DNA of 64,000 bases from assembly GCF_015351595.1 (NCBI RefSeq), contig NZ_JADKPT010000006.1, positions 1-64,000 on the forward strand, given 5' to 3'. Shown here one piece after another: positions 45,074 through 53,682 of the stretch (positions within the stretch are counted from its first letter, which is position 1; the number at the start of each line of letters is the position of its first letter). This stretch comes from Flavobacterium sp. LC2016-12. Lineage in GTDB: Bacteria > Bacteroidota > Bacteroidia > Flavobacteriales > Flavobacteriaceae. Made by a program: the position numbers and the translations under genes. Under the pieces are notes generated by a model. The model saw only the letters and a list, made by a program, of their open reading frames with translations, was not told the DNA's origin and did no database searches.

Positions 45074-45934
45074 TTACTTTTTAGTTGTTGTTAATCCGTT
45101 TAGTATTTCTTTAATTTTATTTGTGCTTTCCATTTCTTCAAAAATGGCATTGTAATTATCTTCTTTTAACAAATCCCTAAACCGACTGAGATTTGAAATA
45201 TATTCTTCTAATGTTTCAATAACGTGTTCTTTGTTTTGCTTGAAAATTGGCGTCCACATTGCGGGAGAACTTTTTGCTAAACGAACCGTACTTTCAAATC
45301 CACTTCCCGCCATATCAAAAATATCCTGTTCGTCTTTTTCTTTGTTCATTACCGTTTTTCCGAGCATAAACGAACTAATGTGCGACAAATGCGAAACGTA
45401 AGCAATGTGTTTGTCGTGCGACGTCGGATCCATATATCGAATCCTCATTCCAATTTCGCTAAAAAGCTGTAACGCCTTTTCCTGCAATTTAAAAGTGGTT
45501 TTTTCCACTTCACAAATAATGTTTGTCTTTCCTTTAAACAAACCTCTTATCGCTGCTGATGGCCCGGAAAACTCTGTTCCTGCAATTGGATGCGTTGCGA
45601 TAAAATTTCTTCTTTTCGGATGATTGGCAACTGCATCACAAATTGGTTTTTTAGTCGAACCTACTTCAAAAACTATTGTTTTATCTCCAACCAAATCCAA
45701 TACTTTTGGCAAAACAACCAGCGCCACATCAACCGGAACCGAAACAATTACAAAATCGGCCTCAGCCAAATCTTCAAAGTTCCCTGCCTGATCGATAACA
45801 CCCAAATCAATTGCTTCCTGCAAGTGTTTTTCGTTGCTGTCAATCCCAAAAATAGTAGCATTCGGATGTTGGTCTTTGATGTCCAGCACCATCGAACCTC
45901 CTATTAACCCTATTCCTATTACGTATACTTTCAT
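45074..45934 (-). CDS. tyrA: Prephenate dehydrogenase
   Basis: A 286-aa NAD-dependent enzyme of tyrosine synthesis. The Rossmann motif VIGIGLIGGSMVLDI is at residues about 4-18. ATHPIAGTEFSGPSAA and HIAYVSHLSHISSFML carry the active-site His residues of TyrA. No chorismate mutase or ACT domain is fused; the mutase is on the next protein, 12 nt downstream. Confidence 0.95.
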   Translation of the reverse strand: MKVYVIGIGLIGGSMVLDIKDQHPNATIFGIDSNEKHLQEAIDLGVIDQAGNFEDLAEADFVIVSVPVDVALVVLPKVLDLVGDKTIVFEVGSTKKPICDAVANHPKRRNFIATHPIAGTEFSGPSAAIRGLFKGKTNIICEVEKTTFKLQEKALQLFSEIGMRIRYMDPTSHDKHIAYVSHLSHISSFMLGKTVMNKEKDEQDIFDMAGSGFESTVRLAKSSPAMWTPIFKQNKEHVIETLEEYISNLSRFRDLLKEDNYNAIFEEMESTNKIKEILNGLTTTKK

Positions 45935-45950
45935 AATTCTTTTAATTTGA

Positions 45951-46031
45951 AGCTAATTCCTGCTATCCGTTTCAATCTTTTCCGCCGAACCCCGGCGCAA
46001 AAGGATTTCCACTTCTATCAGGGCTAGGGCT
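45951..46031 (-). repeat. Dispersed hairpin repeat, copy B
   Basis: The plus strand here equals the reverse complement of copy A at 226-305, outside the central stem. The stem is CTTTT plus CGCCG instead of GTGGTG, and the opposite arm has changed to match at three paired positions, leaving one mismatch. The loop AACCC is the same. It lies between the aminotransferase and tyrA genes of one operon, so it would be in the transcript. Confidence 0.8.
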
Positions 46032-46061
46032 CCTTGTTTTTTCGAGACCTTTAGATTAATA

Positions 46062-46088
46062 CCTACAAGGTTTTGAAAACCTTGCAGG
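46062..46088. repeat. CCTACAAGGTTTT hairpin element
   Basis: CCTACAAGGTTTT and AAAACCTTGCAGG form a near-perfect 13-bp palindrome in the 179-nt gap between the aminotransferase and tyrA genes, next to repeat copy B. Confidence 0.65.
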
Positions 46089-46113
46089 AAATCTAAAATC
46101 TACATTCTAAAAT

Positions 46114-47259
46114 CTAAAATCGATCAATCGCTTCCTGTACTTTTTCTTCTTTCACACACAACGAGAATCTGATATATCCTTCTCCATTGCTTCCGAAAAT
46201 TGTTCCCGGTGTGATGAAAATATGTTTCTCGTATAATATTTCGTCAATGAACTTTTCTGCTGATTCAATTCCTTCCGGCAATTTCGCCCAGACAAAAAGT
46301 CCAACTCCTTCTTTATAAACTTCGCAGCCTAATTTTTCTGCTAATTTTTCTGTTAATTCTCTGCGGCGTCTGTAAATTTTGTTTTGCTCTTCGAACCATG
46401 ATTTATCACAATTCAATGCTGCAATTGCACCTTTCTGAATTCCGTAATACATTCCGCTGTCCATGTTGCTTTTTACTTTTAGCACTGCATCGATAATTTC
46501 AGGATTTCCTAAAACCATTCCAACTCTCCAGCCCGCCATGTTGAATGTTTTACTTAATGAATTTAATTCTAAAGCCACTTCCTTTGCACCTTCAACCTGC
46601 AATAAACTCATCGGATTATCATTCAAAACAAAACTATATGGATTATCATTGACCAATAATATGTTATGTTTTTTAGCAAAAGCAACCAATTTTTCAAATA
46701 ACGCTAAACTTCCTCTCGCTCCTGTTGGCATATGCGGATATCCCAGCCACATAATTTTTACTTTCGAAAGATCTAATTTTTCTAAAGCTTCAAAATCCGG
46801 TTCCCATGCATTGGCTTCTTTCAGATCATAATAAACCGGAACTGCTCCTACCAAATTAGTTACCGACGTATACGTTGGATAACCTGGATTCGGAATCAAA
46901 ACGTGATCGCCTTCATTTAAAAAGGCTAACGAAATGTGCATAATTCCTTCTTTTGAACCCATCAAAGGCAAAATCTCATTATTCGGATTTAACTCAACAC
47001 CAAATTGATTCTGATAAAAATCTGCCATTCCTTTTCTCAACTCCGGCAATCCCTGATAGCTCTGATAACCATGCCCGTTTTCATCCTGAATTGCTGCGGC
47101 AACCGCTTCAATTACTGCTTTCGACGGACTCAAATCAGGGCTTCCAATTCCCATATTGATGATAGATTTTCCTTCAGACATTAGTTGACGCACTTCTCTC
47201 AATTTTGATGAGAAGTAGTATTCTTCAACTGTATCTAATCTTTTTGCTGTTGTAATCAT
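46114..47259 (-). CDS. PLP-dependent class I/II aminotransferase (aromatic operon)
   Basis: A 381-aa fold-type I aminotransferase. The internal aldimine lysine is in SLSKTFNMAGWRVGMVLG (about residue 233), and NPGYPTY and NDNPYSFV are conserved substrate and cofactor regions. Its place between pheA and tyrA implies it makes Phe and Tyr from phenylpyruvate and 4-hydroxyphenylpyruvate. Related to the LL-diaminopimelate aminotransferase/AspC group, so specificity from sequence alone is uncertain. Confidence 0.9.
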   Translation of the reverse strand: MITTAKRLDTVEEYYFSSKLREVRQLMSEGKSIINMGIGSPDLSPSKAVIEAVAAAIQDENGHGYQSYQGLPELRKGMADFYQNQFGVELNPNNEILPLMGSKEGIMHISLAFLNEGDHVLIPNPGYPTYTSVTNLVGAVPVYYDLKEANAWEPDFEALEKLDLSKVKIMWLGYPHMPTGARGSLALFEKLVAFAKKHNILLVNDNPYSFVLNDNPMSLLQVEGAKEVALELNSLSKTFNMAGWRVGMVLGNPEIIDAVLKVKSNMDSGMYYGIQKGAIAALNCDKSWFEEQNKIYRRRRELTEKLAEKLGCEVYKEGVGLFVWAKLPEGIESAEKFIDEILYEKHIFITPGTIFGSNGEGYIRFSLCVKEEKVQEAIDRF

Positions 47260-47374
47260 TATTTTTTGCTTTAGGCCGTAAGCTTTAGGCTTTAGGCTCT
47301 TTTTAAACTTTTATTTTTGCTTTAGACAGTAAGCTCTAAGCTTTTTGGACTTTAAGACTTTCTACTTTCCAACT

Positions 47375-48217
47375 TTATGACTCACTACTCAAAGGCTTTG
47401 TGTTTTTATATTCTCCCAAAACCTTTAAATATTCTGCCATAATATTTAGTAATGTTTTGGCTTTTGCAAAATCTTCGTATTTCTCAAATGTTACATCTAC
47501 GAAAAACGAATATTTCCAAGGTGTTTCAATTTTTGGAAGCGACTGAATCTTTGTTAAATTCAATTTGCAGTCACTCATTACATTTAAAACTGCTGCTAAA
47601 CTTCCTCTTTTATGATCTAATTCAAATTTGATAGAAGCTCTGTTGATTTCGCTTTCCGGTAAAAATGAATTCTGCTTTTTAATGATTACAAAACGAGTCA
47701 TGTTGTTTTTGATCGTTTGAATTTCCGGAGCGATGATTTCTAAATCATACATTTCAGAAGCCGTTTTACTTGCAATTGCAGCGATTCCGGTTAATTGTTT
47801 TTCCTGAATTCTTCTGGCCGTTTCAGCTGTATCTTTATCTTCAACCAATTTAATGTTTGGATATTGTTTTAAGAAATCCATACATTGTAAAATTGCCATT
47901 GGGTGTGAATGAACTTCTTTTATATCTTCAATTTTCTGACCTTTTAAAGCCATTAAATTTTGGTGAATGCTTAAATAATGCTCTCCAATAATGTGTAAAT
48001 TGTTCTTGTCAATCAAAGCATAATTCGGAATAATTGGACCTGCAATTGAATTTTCGATCGCCATTACAGCCTGATCAGATTTTCCGGCAATAAGGCTGTC
48101 GATCAATTCTTCAAAAGACAAACATTCATCAATATCCACATTTTCAGAGAAATACTCCTTCACAACCTGATGATGGAAAGAACCTTTTATACCTTGTATT
48201 GCAATTTTCGTTGTCAT
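47375..48217 (-). CDS. pheA: Prephenate dehydratase
   Basis: A 280-aa enzyme converting prephenate to phenylpyruvate. The catalytic domain (about 1-185) has IQGIKGSFHHQVVKEYF, ENSIAGPI and the TRF motif in NNMTRFVII (about 173-181). The ACT regulatory domain (about 195-275, RGSLAAVLNVMSDCKLNLTKIQSLP) binds Phe. It is the first structural gene of the Phe/Tyr operon. A terminator ends 7 nt before the ATG and a Phe-rich leader peptide lies upstream, so it is controlled by attenuation as well as by the ACT domain. Confidence 0.96.
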   Translation of the reverse strand: MTTKIAIQGIKGSFHHQVVKEYFSENVDIDECLSFEELIDSLIAGKSDQAVMAIENSIAGPIIPNYALIDKNNLHIIGEHYLSIHQNLMALKGQKIEDIKEVHSHPMAILQCMDFLKQYPNIKLVEDKDTAETARRIQEKQLTGIAAIASKTASEMYDLEIIAPEIQTIKNNMTRFVIIKKQNSFLPESEINRASIKFELDHKRGSLAAVLNVMSDCKLNLTKIQSLPKIETPWKYSFFVDVTFEKYEDFAKAKTLLNIMAEYLKVLGEYKNTKPLSSES

Positions 48218-48223
48218 ATATTC

Positions 48224-48252
48224 AAAAAAAAATCCTGATTTTCATCAGGATT
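48224..48252 (-). terminator. pheA attenuator: terminator hairpin and T run
   Basis: In minus-strand RNA AAUCCUGAU (48252-48244) pairs with AUCAGGAUU (48239-48231) over a GAAA loop, followed by a run of T to 48224. It precedes the pheA ATG by 7 nt. Its 5' side overlaps ACAATCCT (48254-48247), which can alternatively pair with AGGATTGT (48305-48298) inside the leader ORF. Confidence 0.88.
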
Positions 48253-48282
48253 GTATATTAGTTTTATTTGTCTTTATATTTC

Positions 48283-48363
48283 TCAAATAACCATAGCACA
48301 ATCCTCACTTCTACTAAAGAAGAAATAAAAAGAGTTGCTAAAATAAAAACGGTTAGATGCCAT
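48283..48363 (-). CDS. pheL: Phe/Tyr-rich leader peptide of the pheA operon
   Basis: A 26-codon ORF: MASNRFYFSNSFYFFFSR, then SEDCAMVI and TGA. Seven of the first 16 codons are Phe and two are Tyr. It begins about 23 nt after the probable transcription start and ends 31 nt before the terminator stem. Its 3' part encodes the antiterminator segment AGGATTGT. The layout is that of ribosome-mediated attenuation: stalling at Phe codons exposes AGGATTGT to block the terminator. The symbol is by analogy to enteric pheL; no sequence homology is implied. Confidence 0.85.
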   Translation of the reverse strand: MASNRFYFSNSFYFFFSRSEDCAMVI

Positions 48364-48392
48364 TTTGTTTGTGTTATTATTTAAATTCTCTG

Positions 48393-48422
48393 CGAATGTA
48401 TAAATTATTTTTAGCGCACCAA
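48393..48422 (-). promoter_or_regulatory. Promoter of the pheA operon (TTG-N19-TACATTCG)
   Basis: On the minus strand TTG (48420-48422) is 19 nt from TACATTCG (48393-48400), a 7-of-8 match to TAnnTTTG. The start of transcription would be near 48386, leaving a leader of about 170 nt before pheA. The rest of the upstream gap to 48566 shows AT-rich sequence and a tract of GGTTCTGAGGT-like words at 48540-48565, with no further gene. Confidence 0.7.
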
Positions 48423-48566
48423 AAAAAATAATGCATTTTATGAAACAAAAAAGGATTTCTTAACAAAATCTACCGGTTTTGCAGGATAATTTAATAAATG
48501 AGTCTTAAAATGCGATTTAGGCAATTGGTTTTGAGGAAGGTTCTGAGGTTCTGAGGTGCTAAGGTG

Positions 48567-48707
48567 CTAAGATTTTGTTTCTCTAATTGATTTTAGATAA
48601 GTTTTAACTTCATCCCAAGTATATAATTTGGTTATATCATCTTCCAGATTTTGAAGTCTAATATCTAATTCTTTTTTAACATCTTCAGAAATCTCTTTAC
48701 ATTCCAT
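48567..48707 (-). CDS. Small antitoxin-like protein (addiction-module type)
   Basis: A 46-aa ORF whose ATG overlaps the last codons of the AbiTii gene by 11 nt in another frame. The sequence ELDIRLQNLEDDITKLYTWD then EVKTYLKS resembles the C-terminal part of RelE/ParE-partner addiction module proteins (RL..LE...WEEVK). No toxin gene follows; the next features are the pheA promoter and leader. It could be a truncated antitoxin or a functional small partner of the adjacent gene. Recognised by eye only. Confidence 0.55.
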   Translation of the reverse strand: MECKEISEDVKKELDIRLQNLEDDITKLYTWDEVKTYLKSIRETKS

Positions 48708-49620
48708 AATACGCTTTTACTACTTCCGCTACCAAACTTCCCGCCGCACCAATTCCAATATTCCAAGAACCATCAAGAGCCTTTCCTAACATTTTTTGTG
48801 TCCAAGTATTTACTTTTTGCCCAAATGTGTTATTTACAAAATTAGGTTCTTCATCATCTATTATTTCTACAAGTTCAGCAATATCTTCCTCTTTAACCCC
48901 ACTTTCTCTTAAACGGTTAGAAAGTTCATCTTTGCTTCCTTTTGTAATATTTATATTTGCATTAATTTTTGCTTTCTCTCCAGTATTAACAATGATACCA
49001 TCACCTGTAGTATTTATAATTGTTTGATTCATAATTGTCGCAATTTCTTTTCTTTTAGTTTTTAATTCTTCTATCTCTGTAATATTTCCAAATTCAGAAT
49101 CTATCTTGAGCATGAAATCCAATAAACTATTCCTCACACATGCAATAACACCATCTACAACATTTCCAGCAATCCACCTTTTACAATTAACCAATCGTAA
49201 ATAAGGATTACCCATTTTTCTCCAATTTTGCTCTATAAGTCCAGTAATTTCTGCAGGAAAAGTATATTCTAACATCCCTCTTCCGTCTTCTCTTTTTAGA
49301 CTTTCCAAACTTGAAACACTATTAAACAAATTCATATTCGTTAAACTAACTTGAAACTCTTCATCAAGACCAATTAGCGGAACTGGTTGGCTATTATATT
49401 ACTGACTCCCGGCAATAAATGTCCCCACTATATTTCCTTCAAATTTTCTATAATCTGGCAACTCACTTAAACAATCATATCCTTTCAATTCCTTAGTAAC
49501 CCAATTTAACAAAGTTGCATTTTGAAGTCTACTAGCTAAAACTTTCGTTTTTAAAAGTGGAGAACTTACTGATTTCTCCGTATCAATTAATTCATTTATT
49601 ATATCATTAACTAATTTCAT
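48697..49620 (-). pseudogene. AbiTii-domain protein gene interrupted by an in-frame stop
   Basis: Two open segments (49620-49399 and 49335-48697) are in the same frame, separated by a single TAA at 49401-49399. Reading through gives about 306 residues. The N-terminal part (IINELIDTEKSVSSPLLKTK, WVTKELKGY) is the AbiTii domain. The sequence right after the stop, SQPVPLIGLDEEF, continues it before any later ATG. The C-terminal half holds INTTGDGIIVNTGEKAKINA and a glycine-rich hydrophobic tail. AbiTii belongs to abortive infection systems. I infer a nonsense mutation; recoding or sequencing error is possible. Confidence 0.75.
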
Positions 49621-49638
49621 AGCTTATTATATTATAAA

Positions 49639-49667
49639 AAAGCAGCTATCATTACAATAACTGCTTT
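49639..49667 (-). terminator. Terminator of nrdA
   Basis: In minus-strand RNA AAAGCAGUUAU pairs with AUAGCUGCUUU (one G-U pair) across a 7-nt loop, followed by a T run. It lies 58 nt past the nrdA stop and just before the AbiTii start. Confidence 0.85.
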
Positions 49668-49724
49668 CTATTATTAAAGAATAAATCTTTTCTCTTTACT
49701 CTATTATCTTTCTTCTAAAAGAAA

Positions 49725-52118
49725 TTAAGACCCACACATCTCACAATCCTCAGGACCTGCGGCTTGTGCTTTAAGCAACATAGCTTTATACTCCTCAATA
49801 TTGATCTCTTCAGTTTCTGCAACTAAAGCTGGTGCTGTTTCTTCTTTTTTATCGTTGTTTAATGTGAATTTAATCGCATCAACAGCCGATTTCGTTCTCA
49901 AGTAATACATTCCTGTTTTCAAACCTGATTGCCAAGCGTAGAAGTGCATTGACGTAAGTTTAGAATAGTTTGCATCTTGCATGAACAAGTTCAACGATTG
50001 TGATTGGTCAATGAAATAACCTCTCTGACGAGACATATCGATAATATCTTTCATCGACATTTCCCAAACCGTTTTGTATAATTCTTTTAAGTCTTGTGGG
50101 ATAATGTCAATATTTTGAACAGATCCGTTATGACGCATGATTTCTTGTTTCAAATCTTCGTTCCATAAACCAAGTTTTACTAAGTCTTCTAGTAAATGTT
50201 TGTTTACCACGATGAATTCTCCAGACAATACACGACGTGTGTAAATGTTTGATGTATAAGGCTCAAAAGCTTCGTTGTTTCCAAGAATTTGCGAAGTCGA
50301 AGCCGTTGGCATTGGCGCAACTAATAATGAGTTACGAACTCCATGCTCCATTACTTCTTTTCTTAATGAAGCCCAGTCCCAACGGCCTGATAATTCTTCA
50401 TCTTTCATTCCCCACATATTGTATTGGAATTCCCCTTTAGACATTGGAGAACCTTCAAATGTAGAATATGGACCTTCTTCTTGTGCCATTTCCATAGAAG
50501 CGGTTACAGCTGCGAAGTATAAAGTTTCGAAAATTTCCTGATTTAATGTTTTTGCTTCATCGCTTGTAAACGGTAAACGCAACATGATAAAAGCATCAGC
50601 CAAACCTTGCACTCCCAATCCAACTGGACGGTGACGCATGTTAGAGTTTTCAGCTTCTTTTACCGGGTAATAGTTTCTGTCGATTACTTTGTTCAGGTTA
50701 CGAGTTACACGTTTTGTAACATTGTAAAGAGCCTGGTGATCAAATTTTCCGTTTTCAATAAACATTGGTAACGAAATAGAAGCTAAGTTACAAACTGCAA
50801 TTTCATCTTTAGAAGTGAACTCCATAATCTCAGTACACAAGTTAGAAGAACGAATTGTTCCTAAATTCTTGTGGTTCGATTTACGGTTTGCTGCATCTTT
50901 GTACAACATATAAGGCGTTCCTGTTTCGATTTGCGATTCAAGGATTTTCTCCCATAATTCACGTGCACGAATGGTTTTTCTACCTTTTCCTCTAAATTCA
51001 TAATCCAAATACATGGTTTCGAATTCTTCTCCGTAAACATCGTATAATCCAGGACATTCGTTAGGGCACATTAATGTCCAACTAGCATCTTCCTGTACAC
51101 GTTTCATGAATAAATCTGAAGTCCACATGGCGAAGAATAAATCTCTCGCACGCATTTCTTCTTTTCCTGTATTTTTCTTCAAATCCAAAAATTCAAAGAT
51201 ATCAGCATGCCATGTTTCGATGTAAATCGCAAAGCTTCCTTTACGTTTTCCACCACCCTGATCTACGTAACGAGCCGTATCGTTGAAAACTCTCAACATC
51301 GGAACGATTCCGTTTGAAGTTCCGTTTGTACCACGAATGTAAGATCCAGTAGCACGAACGTTATGAATAGAAAGACCAATTCCTCCCGCTGATTGCGAGA
51401 TTTTAGCCGTTTGTTTTAACGTATCGTAAATACCATCAATACTATCATCCTGCATTGCCAAAAGGAAACAAGAAGACATTTGAGGTTTTGGAGTTCCAGC
51501 ATTGAACAACGTTGGCGTTGCATGCGTGAAGAACTTTTTAGACATTAAATCGTACGTTTCAATAACCGATTTTAAATCGTCTAAGTGAATACCAACCGAA
51601 ACACGCATCAGCATATGCTGTGGTCTTTCTACGATTTTTCCGTTTATTTTTAGCAAATACGAACGCTCTAAGGTTTTGAAACCAAAATAATCGTAATTAA
51701 AATCTCTTGTATAAATAATATGAGAATCTAAAAATGCAGCATTTTCCTGAATCACATTAAATACTTCATCCGAAAGTAATGGTGCTTCTTGTCCATTTCT
51801 TGGATTTACGTAGTGATACATATCTTTCATCGTTTCTGAGAAAGACTTTTTAGTATTTGAATGTAGGTTCGAAATTGCCACACGCGCTGCCAATTGTGCA
51901 TAATCTGGATGCGCAATAGTCATAGAAGCCGCCGTTTCTGCCGCAAGATTATCCAGTTCAGAAGTAGAAACCCCATCATACAATCCCTCGATAACTCTCA
52001 TGGCTACCTTAACAGGATCTACAAGCTCATTTAAGCCGTAACACAATTTTTTGATTCTTTCTGTAATCTTATCAAACATTACGGGCTCTCTGTGGCCATC
52101 TCTTTTTACTACATACAT
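49725..52118 (-). CDS. nrdA: Ribonucleoside-diphosphate reductase, alpha subunit (class Ia)
   Basis: A 797-aa catalytic subunit. An ATP-cone is at about residues 1-90 ([20 protein letters not shown]). The active-site motif [10 protein letters not shown] (about 425-434) holds the Asn, Cys and Glu of the radical mechanism. [19 protein letters not shown] and [14 protein letters not shown] are conserved binding regions. The C-terminal redox pair is in EDCEMCGS. It reduces NDPs to dNDPs with NrdB, encoded 253 nt upstream on the same strand. The 253-nt gap holds two weak hairpins but no gene. Confidence 0.97.
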   Translation of the reverse strand: MYVVKRDGHREPVMFDKITERIKKLCYGLNELVDPVKVAMRVIEGLYDGVSTSELDNLAAETAASMTIAHPDYAQLAARVAISNLHSNTKKSFSETMKDMYHYVNPRNGQEAPLLSDEVFNVIQENAAFLDSHIIYTRDFNYDYFGFKTLERSYLLKINGKIVERPQHMLMRVSVGIHLDDLKSVIETYDLMSKKFFTHATPTLFNAGTPKPQMSSCFLLAMQDDSIDGIYDTLKQTAKISQSAGGIGLSIHNVRATGSYIRGTNGTSNGIVPMLRVFNDTARYVDQGGGKRKGSFAIYIETWHADIFEFLDLKKNTGKEEMRARDLFFAMWTSDLFMKRVQEDASWTLMCPNECPGLYDVYGEEFETMYLDYEFRGKGRKTIRARELWEKILESQIETGTPYMLYKDAANRKSNHKNLGTIRSSNLCTEIMEFTSKDEIAVCNLASISLPMFIENGKFDHQALYNVTKRVTRNLNKVIDRNYYPVKEAENSNMRHRPVGLGVQGLADAFIMLRLPFTSDEAKTLNQEIFETLYFAAVTASMEMAQEEGPYSTFEGSPMSKGEFQYNMWGMKDEELSGRWDWASLRKEVMEHGVRNSLLVAPMPTASTSQILGNNEAFEPYTSNIYTRRVLSGEFIVVNKHLLEDLVKLGLWNEDLKQEIMRHNGSVQNIDIIPQDLKELYKTVWEMSMKDIIDMSRQRGYFIDQSQSLNLFMQDANYSKLTSMHFYAWQSGLKTGMYYLRTKSAVDAIKFTLNNDKKEETAPALVAETEEINIEEYKAMLLKAQAAGPEDCEMCGS

Positions 52119-52334
52119 AAGCTTACTATTTATTAGTTATTGAAAAAATGAAAGACACTAGAAAACGAATTCCAGCCCTTAAACATTGCGTGTTTTTAAA
52201 TTATTTTTTGAGAATTATCGAATTCTCAATAGTCGTCTGCTCCCGACCTATGAAATAGATCGAAAATGCAAAAAAAATGTTACTGAATCTACGATTTGGG
52301 AAAGAGATTCAATCTTAAAAAAATGATTTTATTC

Positions 52335-52360
52335 TTTTAGCGTTTTTGGAGTCGCTAAAA
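52335..52360 (-). terminator. Possible weak terminator after nrdB
   Basis: TTTTAGCG (52335-52342) pairs with CGCTAAAA (52353-52360) across 10 nt. The following minus-strand sequence is not a clean T run. A second palindrome, GAGAATT/AATTCTC, is at 52210-52227. Partial termination between nrdB and nrdA could set subunit ratio. Confidence 0.45.
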
Positions 52361-52371
52361 TATTTTGTTGT

Positions 52372-53349
52372 CTAGAAATCTGCGTCAAATGAAATTTTCT
52401 GAGCGTCGCTGTCTGTATTCATCACACCTGATTTTTGATACTCAGCAACACGTTTTTCAAAGAAATTAGTTTTTCCCTGAAGAGAGATCATATCCATGAA
52501 ATCAAACGGATTCGCTGATCCATATACACGATCACAACCTAATTCTACTAACAATCTGTCTGCAACAAATTCTAAGTATTGCGTCATTAAAGTCGCATTC
52601 ATTCCAATTAAACTTACCGGCAGCGATTCTGTTACAAATTCTCTTTCGATATCTAAAGCATCTACAATGATTTCTTTAATTCTGTCCTTTGGTACTTTGT
52701 TAATCAAATGATGATTATGCAAGTGCACTGCAAAATCACAGTGTACGCCTTCGTCACGGGAAATCAACTCATTAGAGAAAGTTAAACCTGGCATTAATCC
52801 ACGTTTTTTCAACCAATAAATAGAACAGAAAGCACCTGAAAAGAAAATACCTTCAACAGCAGCAAAAGCAATTAGTCTTTCAGCAAATGAATCAGACTCG
52901 ATCCATTTTAAAGCCCAGTCTGCTTTTTTCTTAATTGCAGGGAATACTTCCAAAGCATTAAACAACTCTGCTTTTTCAGCTTCATCTTTTACGTAAGTAT
53001 CAATCAATAATGAATAGGTCTCACTATGAATGTTCTCCATCATGATTTGGAAACCATAGAAAAACTTCGCTTCAGCATATTGCACCTCATTTACAAAATT
53101 CTCAGCAAGGTTTTCATTAACGATTCCATCAGATGCAGCAAAAAATGCTAAAATGTGTTTAATAAAATATCTTTCGTCGTCACTTAATTTATTATTCCAG
53201 TCTGTCAAATCCTGGTGTAAGTCGATTTCTTCCGCAGTCCAGAAACTAGCTTCCATCTTTTTGTACCATTCCCAAATATCATGATGTTTGATAGGAAAAA
53301 TAACGAAACGATTTTTATTTTCTTGTAATATTGGCTCGACTTGTGACAT
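52372..53349 (-). CDS. nrdB: Ribonucleoside-diphosphate reductase, beta subunit (class Ia)
   Basis: A 325-aa diiron protein that holds the tyrosyl radical. The metal ligands are in [22 protein letters not shown] (ExxH, about residues 102-114), [13 protein letters not shown] and [11 protein letters not shown]. The final residues (ISFDADF) form the tail that docks on NrdA. A probable promoter lies about 210 nt upstream, giving a long leader. Confidence 0.97.
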   Translation of the reverse strand: MSQVEPILQENKNRFVIFPIKHHDIWEWYKKMEASFWTAEEIDLHQDLTDWNNKLSDDERYFIKHILAFFAASDGIVNENLAENFVNEVQYAEAKFFYGFQIMMENIHSETYSLLIDTYVKDEAEKAELFNALEVFPAIKKKADWALKWIESDSFAERLIAFAAVEGIFFSGAFCSIYWLKKRGLMPGLTFSNELISRDEGVHCDFAVHLHNHHLINKVPKDRIKEIIVDALDIEREFVTESLPVSLIGMNATLMTQYLEFVADRLLVELGCDRVYGSANPFDFMDMISLQGKTNFFEKRVAEYQKSGVMNTDSDAQKISFDADF

Positions 53350-53556
53350 GACTGTTTTATTTAATTTTTATGCTGAATTTTTACTTATTCAGAACGATTA
53401 CAAAGATTGTCATTTGTAGCCAAAAATGAAAGCCAAACTTATTCACAATTCGATGTAGTTTTTAACAACGCCTAAAAAATGAGATACTTTTCAGACAATA
53501 TTTAAATATTTGTAAATGAGTCATTTAATATAGTCATTTACCCCTAAAGCCCCTGT

Positions 53557-53586
53557 AAAATATAGACTTTTTGGAATAATAAGCAA
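53557..53586 (-). promoter_or_regulatory. Probable nrdB promoter (TTG-N19-TATATTTT)
   Basis: Minus-strand TTG (53584-53586) and TATATTTT (53557-53564, one change from TAnnTTTG) are 19 nt apart. The leader to nrdB would be about 200 nt. The gap 53350-53682 has no gene. Confidence 0.5.
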
Positions 53587-53612
53587 GAAATTTTAATTGT
53601 TTTTAAAAAGTT

Positions 53613-53647
53613 TTTTTTGAGTTAAAACTTTATTTTTTGAGTTAAAA
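53613..53647. repeat. Tandem TTTTTTGAGTTAAAA direct repeat upstream of nrdB
   Basis: The 15-mer TTTTTTGAGTTAAAA occurs at 53613-53627 and 53633-53647, 20 nt apart (two helical turns), just upstream of the probable nrdB -33 region. A protein-binding site is possible; it does not match the NrdR box. Confidence 0.6.
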
Positions 53648-53682
53648 TATATCCACTTAAAGCGGTAACTATAGCCCTTTGA

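Noticed and set aside
49399..49620. A separate 73-aa gene upstream of a 212-aa gene
   Set aside because: Both are in one frame around a single stop and together make one AbiTii protein, so they are recorded as one interrupted gene.
53350..53682. NrdR box pair upstream of nrdB
   Set aside because: No sequence close to the known NrdR box with the expected spacing; the only repeat there is TTTTTTGAGTTAAAA at 20-bp spacing.
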